Shown here in pieces: positions 53,442-59,949 of a DNA stretch of 59,949 nt. How positions within the stretch are numbered: the first letter of the stretch is position 1; each line of letters starts with the position of its first letter. The position numbers and the translations under genes were made by a program. Source of the stretch: an uncultured Rickettsiales bacterium. GTDB lineage: Bacteria > Pseudomonadota > Alphaproteobacteria > Rickettsiales > UBA1997. Location of the stretch: positions 1 through 59,949 of the forward strand of contig CAJQHK010000017.1 of assembly GCA_905478165.1 (NCBI GenBank). The letters run 5' to 3'. A model generated the notes under the pieces. It saw only the letters and a program-made list of their open reading frames with translations, did no database searches and was not told the DNA's origin.

Positions 53442-54401
53442 ATGAAAAAGAACTATAAATTAGGTTTTTCTCTAATTGAAATCTCAGTTGTGGTATTAAT
53501 TATAGGGGTTTTAATTGCTGCAATTACTACAGGCACCGACCTTGTAAAAAAGTCTAAAGTAGCTTCTGCACGTAACTTATCTTCAAATTCCGCAATATAT
53601 GGGATGAGCGATCTTGTGTTATGGCTTGAATCTTCTTTACCAACAAGTTTTCCAGCTGAAGGTGAGGGTGAGAGCGTAAAATTGTGGTCAAATAACTCAC
53701 CTTTTTACAATATTGGCTCCGCTATTGCAGATGGCGATAATGAAACCCCTATGTATAAAAGATACGCTATTAATCACACTCCTTCTGTTAGGTTTTTTTG
53801 TGATGTAATAAATAATCTAGATGTATGTAAAAGATATTTAAACGTCCATAGTATCTCTAGTTTGTTGGAGGAAACTGATTTAACTATTTTTATTCTTGAA
53901 AACAGGGACGCCGGACATGGTGCTTTGGAAAGACGTATAATAAGCACATCTAATGGTGCCGATTCAATTAGTGGTCAGGGTTTAAACATTTATTATGGTA
54001 CAGATGATAAGTTGACAGTTAGTAACTCAGACGGCAATTCCGTCTCTTCTACTGACGTCACTCCTGGGCCATCTTTACATTATTTAACTTTGTTCAATGA
54101 TGATGATTTTATGGTTAATGGCAATACTATTTTGCGAAAAGGTTTTAATTATTATCACAACAAAAGACTTCCTGAGTCTGGCTCCATGCCAAGCGTTACT
54201 ACTGTTATAAAGAGTGATAGCGACGTCAGATTTGATACCAACTCTATGGGAAATATAATTAGGATTGGAGATTCTGTTAAATCCTATATTGGTAACCTTC
54301 CTGAAATAATAATTTTTAATAGAAAGTTGAGGCAAAAAGAAATGATAGATATTTTCAATTATTTTGAAGCAAAATATAATATAGTTTTAAGTGACTCTTA
54401 A
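53442..54401 (+). CDS. Prepilin-like protein fused to putative LamG/ConA-like domain (paralogue 1)
   Basis: Type IV prepilin N-terminus 'MKKNYKLGFSLIEISVVVLIIGVLIAAI'. C-terminal 'YIGNLPEIIIFNRKLRQKEMIDIFNYFEAKYNI' resembles the terminal strand/helix of LamG-like lectin domains. Confidence 0.8.
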   Translation: MKKNYKLGFSLIEISVVVLIIGVLIAAITTGTDLVKKSKVASARNLSSNSAIYGMSDLVLWLESSLPTSFPAEGEGESVKLWSNNSPFYNIGSAIADGDNETPMYKRYAINHTPSVRFFCDVINNLDVCKRYLNVHSISSLLEETDLTIFILENRDAGHGALERRIISTSNGADSISGQGLNIYYGTDDKLTVSNSDGNSVSSTDVTPGPSLHYLTLFNDDDFMVNGNTILRKGFNYYHNKRLPESGSMPSVTTVIKSDSDVRFDTNSMGNIIRIGDSVKSYIGNLPEIIIFNRKLRQKEMIDIFNYFEAKYNIVLSDS

Positions 54402-54454
54402 TACTAATCGTAGTAAGTCAATACATCTTAATTTAATATCAACATTTTAAAATT

Positions 54455-55318
54455 ATGAAAAATAATTTCAGGTTAGGTTTTTCTCTTTTGGAGGTTTCAG
54501 TTGTTTTACTAATTATTGGCATTTTATTGGCCTCCGTTAGTGCTGGCAAGAGCATGATTAGAACTTCTAAAATAACTTCTTCTCAATCCTTGACTGCTAG
54601 TTCTCCAGTTTCTGCTGTAGAGGGTTTAGCCATTTGGTTAGAACCGGTATCGGTTGCCAGTTTATCACCAGATGACACTTACGATTCTCAAGGTATTGGT
54701 GGTGGCTGGCAAAATCTGAGTAATTATTTTGCGCCGACTAATTTTGACGTTACCGGCCCTGCTTATAATGAGTCTTCGATTAATGGATTACCTTCTGTTA
54801 CTTTTGATAGTAACGATATTGTTGATATTCAATCTTCCTTACAACATATAACTGGAACGAATTTTTCAATATTTATTGTTGAAGAGAGAAACAGTGATAC
54901 TGGAATTTTAATTAATTCTGACCATATGGTTGCCAAATATGCTACTAATTATTTTAAAATAGAAAAAGATGGTGTTCCGGTGGTTAATGTTGTTGATGTT
55001 CCTACTGGTCCGGCTATTAATTACATCTCTTTTGCTTCCTCTGCGACAGGATCCGCTCCTAAGGGTCTTACATATTATAGGAATAAAGGGGTGTTTTTTA
55101 ATTCTTCTAATGCTCAAGATATAACCGCGACCGACCTTAGTGCTGATTATGAAGGTATTTCTTCCTCAAATTATGCTACATTAGGAAGTGTTAGTGGAGG
55201 TTTTGTGGGAGACATTTCTGAGTTAATAGTATATAATAATTCCTTAACTATAGTTGAGCTTAATGAGATTCTTAATTATTTAAGTTCAAAATATAGAATA
55301 AATCTTGAAAGAGAGTAA
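54455..55318 (+). CDS. Prepilin-like protein fused to putative LamG/ConA-like domain (paralogue 2)
   Basis: 'MKNNFRLGFSLLEVSVVLLIIGILLASV' prepilin signal; 'FVGDISELIVYNNSLTIVELNEILNYLSSKYRI' C-terminus; co-linear with paralogue 1. Confidence 0.8.
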   Translation: MKNNFRLGFSLLEVSVVLLIIGILLASVSAGKSMIRTSKITSSQSLTASSPVSAVEGLAIWLEPVSVASLSPDDTYDSQGIGGGWQNLSNYFAPTNFDVTGPAYNESSINGLPSVTFDSNDIVDIQSSLQHITGTNFSIFIVEERNSDTGILINSDHMVAKYATNYFKIEKDGVPVVNVVDVPTGPAINYISFASSATGSAPKGLTYYRNKGVFFNSSNAQDITATDLSADYEGISSSNYATLGSVSGGFVGDISELIVYNNSLTIVELNEILNYLSSKYRINLERE

Positions 55319-55321
55319 ATA

Positions 55322-56647
55322 TTGACTACGATATTTGCTAATTTAGGATATTCTTTACACACTAAATCCTCTCTAGTTCTTTTTAGGTTATCTGGACAGA
55401 ACTCCCTATCTTCATTAAAATTTTTTGGAATCAAGGTTGAGCTACAGAATCGTGTCTCAACTTTTTGCAACATTATTGATATTCAGAATGGCTCTATTAT
55501 AGATCAGGCTTTGATCACTTATTTTAGGTCTCCAAACAGTTACACAGGTCAGGATGTAATTGAAATTTCTTGTCACCCATCACTTTTTATTGTTAACAAA
55601 ATAACTGATATTCTTTTAAAGATAGAAGGATTTAGATATGCGAAGGAGGGGGAATTTACAAAATTAGCACTTTTAAATAATAAAATTGATTTAATTCAGG
55701 CTGAAGCTGTGTTAGATGTCATTAATTCTAAGACAAAATCTCAGCATAAGCAGGCCATGATGCAGCTAACGGGTGAACATAGTTCGGTCTACCAGGAGTG
55801 GAGACAAAGAATTGTCAATATTGTTGCTAATTTTGAGTCTGTAATTGATTTTCCGGATGAAGATCTTCCTGCCGAAGTTATTCGTAGTGCAGAGAAAGAG
55901 GTGAAATATTTAATTAGCAAAATATCTGGACAATTAAAAAATAACATTGGCCAAAAGATTAAAAGCGGTATCTCTATAGTTATTCTGGGAGATCCTAATG
56001 TTGGTAAGTCAACATTAATGAACTTTCTTAACCAGAAAGATATTTCTATTGTTTCTGATGTTGCCGGTACTACAAGAGACATAATTCAGTCGCATTTGGA
56101 TATTGCAGGATATGAAGTAGTTATATCAGATACTGCGGGAATTAGAGAGTCATTTAATCCTATTGAAATTGAGGGTATAAAAAGAGCTGTTAATAAGTCA
56201 AAAGAGGCTGATATTAAGATTATTATCCTGGATTCATCTAATTTAAACTCTAGTAATTTAGAGTTTTATGATAAAAATACTATTCTGATAATTAATAAGA
56301 TTGATTTAGGAAATCCTAAACTAAACTCTGAATTATCTAAAAAAGATCCGATTTTAATTTCTTTAGAGCAAAGTATTAATCTGGATCAAATTTTTATTAA
56401 AATAGAGGAAAAGATAAAAAATATTGTTGGTAACTTTAGTGATGAATCTTTAATTACTAACGGTAGACACAGAAACTCTTTAGAGCAAATTTTATATAAT
56501 CTACAACAAATTCTATTTTCTGAAAATATAGAAATTACAGCTGAAAAATTAAGACTAGTTGTTAATCATATTGGGCAAATTACAGGTGAGGTAGGAGTGG
56601 ATGATATTTTAGATGTAATATTTTCAAAATTTTGTATTGGTAAATAG
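55322..56647 (+). CDS. mnmE: tRNA uridine-5-carboxymethylaminomethyl modification GTPase
   Basis: TrmE N-domain 'YFRSPNSYTGQDVIEISCHPS', G1 'ILGDPNVGKSTLMNFL', 'VAGTTRDIIQ', 'DTAGIRE', 'NKID', C-terminal 'FCIGK'. Confidence 0.97.
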   Translation: MTTIFANLGYSLHTKSSLVLFRLSGQNSLSSLKFFGIKVELQNRVSTFCNIIDIQNGSIIDQALITYFRSPNSYTGQDVIEISCHPSLFIVNKITDILLKIEGFRYAKEGEFTKLALLNNKIDLIQAEAVLDVINSKTKSQHKQAMMQLTGEHSSVYQEWRQRIVNIVANFESVIDFPDEDLPAEVIRSAEKEVKYLISKISGQLKNNIGQKIKSGISIVILGDPNVGKSTLMNFLNQKDISIVSDVAGTTRDIIQSHLDIAGYEVVISDTAGIRESFNPIEIEGIKRAVNKSKEADIKIIILDSSNLNSSNLEFYDKNTILIINKIDLGNPKLNSELSKKDPILISLEQSINLDQIFIKIEEKIKNIVGNFSDESLITNGRHRNSLEQILYNLQQILFSENIEITAEKLRLVVNHIGQITGEVGVDDILDVIFSKFCIGK

Positions 56648-56703
56648 TATTTATATCAGAATGCACAATATATTCTGATTAAACTGAGAACGTCCAATCT
56701 TCT

Positions 56704-57363
56704 GTGTCAATTTAAGCTAATTTAAAATAAGCGTCAGCTTATTTTAACTTAGTAAATTATTATTAATTTAAATTGACACTTTTATGACTCAAAAAATCAA
56801 TTATCAGATTCTTTCAAACGCTCTGCAATAGAAAAAATCTACCAAGGAAAGCCTTTAGCCGGGAAAAATAGCGTCTTTAGCGACATGATTAAAGAGATCC
56901 TTGAAGCAGCTTTAAGTGAAGAGTTAAGTCAACATTTAGATCAAGAGAAGAAAGGATCTGAGCAGGAGTTTAGTAATGATTTTGATAATCGTCGCAATAG
57001 CTACAATTCCAAAACTCTAAAAACTAGAGAATCAGCTTTTACCCTTGATGCTCCTCGTGATAGAAATGGCTTTTTTGAGTCAGAAATTATCAGAAAAGGT
57101 CAAACGGTTTTAACAGACGAGTTGGATAGTAAGATAATTGCTCTTTATGGTCTTGGAATGGGCTATCGAGACATCAACTCTCATATGGAAAAAATTTATG
57201 GAATAGAAATTTCTAAATCTAGTATTGCTGCCATCACAGATAAAATATTATCAAAAATAAAATAATGGCAAAATAGACCCTTAGATGAGATTTGTCCAAT
57301 AATATTTCTTGATGCTATACATTTTAAATGTAGCGAGAACAATGCTGTTGTAAGTAAAGCGTT
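56704..57363 (+). pseudogene. Truncated IS256-family (mutator-type) transposase remnant with nested palindromic left end
   Basis: 'MIKEILEAALSEELSQHLDQEKK...NRRNSYNSKTLKTRESAFTLDAPRDRNGFFESEIIRKGQTVLTDELDSKIIALYGLGMGYRDINSHMEKIYGIEISKSSIAAITDKI', then after a stop 'WQNRPLDEICPIIFLDAIHFKC'. Remaining C-terminal catalytic part is missing. Confidence 0.9.
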
Positions 57364-57429
57364 TTATACCAATTCCCATCTTTAAAATCTGTCTTAACTT
57401 GTATATTTTAAAGATGGGAATTGGTATAA
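57364..57429. repeat. Perfect 25-bp inverted repeat (best copy of dispersed palindromic family)
   Basis: ttataccaattcccatctttaaaat (57364-57388) / attttaaagatgggaattggtataa (57405-57429), 16-nt spacer. Confidence 0.9.
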
Positions 57430-57441
57430 CTCGGTAAATCC

Positions 57442-58731
57442 TTATTTTATTTCTAACAATTCCATTATTCCTTTATTTTTATCTTTTGATTCTTGCAGCT
57501 CCTTCTCTGGGTCTGAATTGTAGGTAATTGCTCCGCCAGATTGAAACTCAAACTTATCTTCAAAAATAATTAATGTTCTGATAACTACCGATAGTTTACA
57601 GATATTCTTGTTTACTAATCCAATTGCACCAGCATAAACTCCTCTTTCCATCTTCTCTAATTCATCACAAACTTCTATAGATTTAATTTTGGGCGCGCCA
57701 GTCATTGATCCTGGTGGAAAGCAACCCTTTATAATATCAATTACATTTCTGTCAGGAAGTTTTTTACCTATTATTTCTGATACCATGTGATAAATTTTTT
57801 TAAAAGATAATATTTTAAATAAATTCTTAACTTCTACTGAGTTATTTTGACAATTCTTTGATAAATCATTACGGACTAAATCAACTATCATGAGGTTTTC
57901 AGCCCTTTCTTTATCGCTATTTTGTAAGTATTCCAAATTTTTTTGATCCTCCATTTTATTTTTCGATCTTGGGGAGGTGCCTTTAATTGGCGATGATTTT
58001 ACTTTATTATAATCAATATCTAAAAATAATTCAGGAGAAGAGGATATGATATGTAGGTCTTCAAATTTTAAGAACGAACTATAATTTCCAGGACTAATTT
58101 GCATCAATGATTTAAATATATCAAAATAATTTTTTCTTTCTTTTATTTTTCCAAAAAATTTACGAGTTAAGTTGGCTTGATAAACATCACCATTTTTAAT
58201 CCTATTTTGAATAGCGTTTATTTTTCTTAAGTATTCTTGGTCATTAAAGTTGCTATCTAAATTAATAATTCTTAATTTTTTTTGATCTAAATTAATATTT
58301 TTATCAATATTTTTTATAAAATTATGAAATTTATCTTTTAAATCTTCTGAAAATTTGCAAATAATTTCTTTTTTATCATGATTAAATTCTAAATTAAAAT
58401 GAAATGATGAAAAATATAATTTATCAATCTTGATATAATTTTTATTAATTTCCTTAAAACGTTCTATATTATTTTTTAGTTCATAAGATAGGTAGCCAAA
58501 ATATTTCTCTTCTTCATTATTTAGAATTTTTTTTTCAATTTCGCTAAAGTTATCTGACTTAATGAGTTCTTTAGTGTAAAACGACAAATATGATTTAGAG
58601 TTTTTATTTTCATGGTTAATTGCTGAATATAAGAAAACAAAATTATCGGAGAATTTTTTGTCATAAGATACGTTGTCGGCAACGATAATAGGGTTAATCC
58701 ACTTTATTTTTATTGTTATTATTTTATTCAT
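57442..58731 (-). CDS. pabB: Aminodeoxychorismate synthase component I (PabB-like)
   Basis: 'SSSPELFLDIDYNKVKSSPIKGTSPR', 'ERAENLMIVDLVRNDLSK', 'CFPPGSMTGAPKIKSIEVCDELE'. Start moved to the ATG at 58729-58731 (MNKIITIKIKW). Confidence 0.92.
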   Translation of the reverse strand: MNKIITIKIKWINPIIVADNVSYDKKFSDNFVFLYSAINHENKNSKSYLSFYTKELIKSDNFSEIEKKILNNEEEKYFGYLSYELKNNIERFKEINKNYIKIDKLYFSSFHFNLEFNHDKKEIICKFSEDLKDKFHNFIKNIDKNINLDQKKLRIINLDSNFNDQEYLRKINAIQNRIKNGDVYQANLTRKFFGKIKERKNYFDIFKSLMQISPGNYSSFLKFEDLHIISSSPELFLDIDYNKVKSSPIKGTSPRSKNKMEDQKNLEYLQNSDKERAENLMIVDLVRNDLSKNCQNNSVEVKNLFKILSFKKIYHMVSEIIGKKLPDRNVIDIIKGCFPPGSMTGAPKIKSIEVCDELEKMERGVYAGAIGLVNKNICKLSVVIRTLIIFEDKFEFQSGGAITYNSDPEKELQESKDKNKGIMELLEIK

Positions 58732-59380
58732 CCCTTGGTCCAAAAATTGCAGACCCAACTCTAATAAAGTTTGCTCCATTTTTAATAGCGCATTCAAAAT
58801 CCGAGCTCATTCCCATTGAGATATTTTGTAAATTATGTTTTTTAGCTAAATTATGAGTCTCTATAAAGTATTTTTTAGAATCTTTATTTTTTGGAGCAAT
58901 AGACATGAGGCCACAAATATTTAATTTTGGAAAACTTTCTAATTCATGTAAGAAATTGTCTAAATTATTCGCATCTATGCCACTCTTTTGCAATTCTTTT
59001 CCAATATTTATTTGAATAAATATTTCAGGAAACTTATTTTGCTTAATCATTTCCAACTCTAATATTTTTGCTAATTTTATAGAATCTAGGGTTTGTATAG
59101 TGTCGAATATAGTAACAGCATCTTTGGCCTTGTTTGACTGTAAGTGTCCAACTAGATGCAGCTTTATGTTGAGGTTTTCTCTTTTTAAAGATTGCCATTT
59201 TAACTTTGCTTCTTGCACTTTATTTTCTCCAAAAATACTATGTCCGGCATTTATCGCTTGTTGAATTTTTTCTTTAGGAAAATATTTAGATATAGCAATT
59301 AAACTTACATCTTGTCCAGATTTTTTACATAGCTTTATTTTATTTTCTATTTCTTTGATGTTTTTCTTTATTGAAGACAC
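58724..59380 (-). CDS. yggS: YggS family pyridoxal phosphate homeostasis protein
   Basis: 'LIAISKYFPKEKIQQAINAGHSIFGENKVQEAKLKW', 'LHLVGHLQSNKAK', 'MGMSSDFECAIKNGANFIRVGSAIFG'. Confidence 0.95.
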   Translation of the reverse strand: MSSIKKNIKEIENKIKLCKKSGQDVSLIAISKYFPKEKIQQAINAGHSIFGENKVQEAKLKWQSLKRENLNIKLHLVGHLQSNKAKDAVTIFDTIQTLDSIKLAKILELEMIKQNKFPEIFIQINIGKELQKSGIDANNLDNFLHELESFPKLNICGLMSIAPKNKDSKKYFIETHNLAKKHNLQNISMGMSSDFECAIKNGANFIRVGSAIFGPRDE

Positions 59381-59715
59381 GATTTTTATTTTTTAGAGTA
59401 ATTTTTCTTGCTAAGAAATATTAGATATTTTATATTAATTTTTTTATGTTGGAAGTAATAAGTTTGTTATAACTTAAAATATCACAAATTAACTATTCAA
59501 TCTTAAGGCTTTCCCTAAGAATCTAGGGTGACTAAAAAGGAAGGGATAGTAAGAAATACAATTAATTATCTTTCTTCCTTAAGAAATCCTTAAAAAAAGA
59601 TTGGTATTTTTATTTTTTAGGTTTTACAATCAGCCGGCTTACTGTAATATTAATTACCTGAAGTAATTGTTTTAGTTATTTCTGGTAGTTAATATTTATA
59701 AATTTTTAAAATTAT

Positions 59716-59949
59716 ATGAATAAAGAAACTTTTAATCGTAACAAGCCTCACGTTAATATTGGAACCATTGGTCACGTTGATCATGGCAAAACAACTCTTA
59801 CTGCTGCTATCACTCATTACCTATCTAACTCTGGTTTAGCAGAAAAAAGAAATTATGATGATATTGATGGCGCTCCAGAAGAAAAAGAAAGGGGTATTAC
59901 TATTAACACTGCTCACGTAGAGTATGAAACAGGAAAAAGACACTACGCT
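59716..59949 (+). CDS. tuf: Elongation factor Tu, 5' end (truncated by window end)
   Basis: Translation '[78 protein letters not shown]'. Confidence 0.99.
   Translation, partial: MNKETFNRNKPHVNIGTIGHVDHGKTTLTAAITHYLSNSGLAEKRNYDDIDGAPEEKERGITINTAHVEYETGKRHYA

Overview
The window is an AT-rich bacterial chromosome segment. Its gene content and order look alphaproteobacterial, possibly Rickettsiales-like; this placement is inference from gene families, not a computed phylogeny. It opens with the 3' end of a 23S rRNA gene and a 5S rRNA gene, and closes inside the 5' end of tuf. In between are about 54 likely protein-coding genes, mostly housekeeping: lpxK/lpxC, htpG, lipA, zapE, panC, prmC, 2Fe-2S ferredoxin, rplU/rpmA, mraY, cimA, ruvX, bioD, recO, carD, proC, trxB, ispF/ispD, lolA, infA, leuC, COQ9, cvpA, fabG, a yceI-cytb561-yceI cassette, dxr, ilvH, recN, atpDC, aroE, nrdB, tolQ, leuB, rppH, coaBC, gatC, gyrB, rodA, mnmE, pabB and yggS. 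There is one tRNA-Glu(TTC). Two decayed insertion sequences (IS30-like and IS256-like) are present. No CRISPR array, prophage or recognised defence island was seen. The items most worth a second look are: (i) two tandem paralogous prepilin-like proteins whose C-termini look like a LamG/ConA-like lectin domain; (ii) a secreted protein with two copies of an 8-cysteine module; (iii) a dispersed family of imperfect palindromic intergenic repeats; (iv) several large intergenic hairpins; (v) an alpha/beta hydrolase with a strongly basic tail; (vi) operons that are usually contiguous but are split here (atp, tol, gat).
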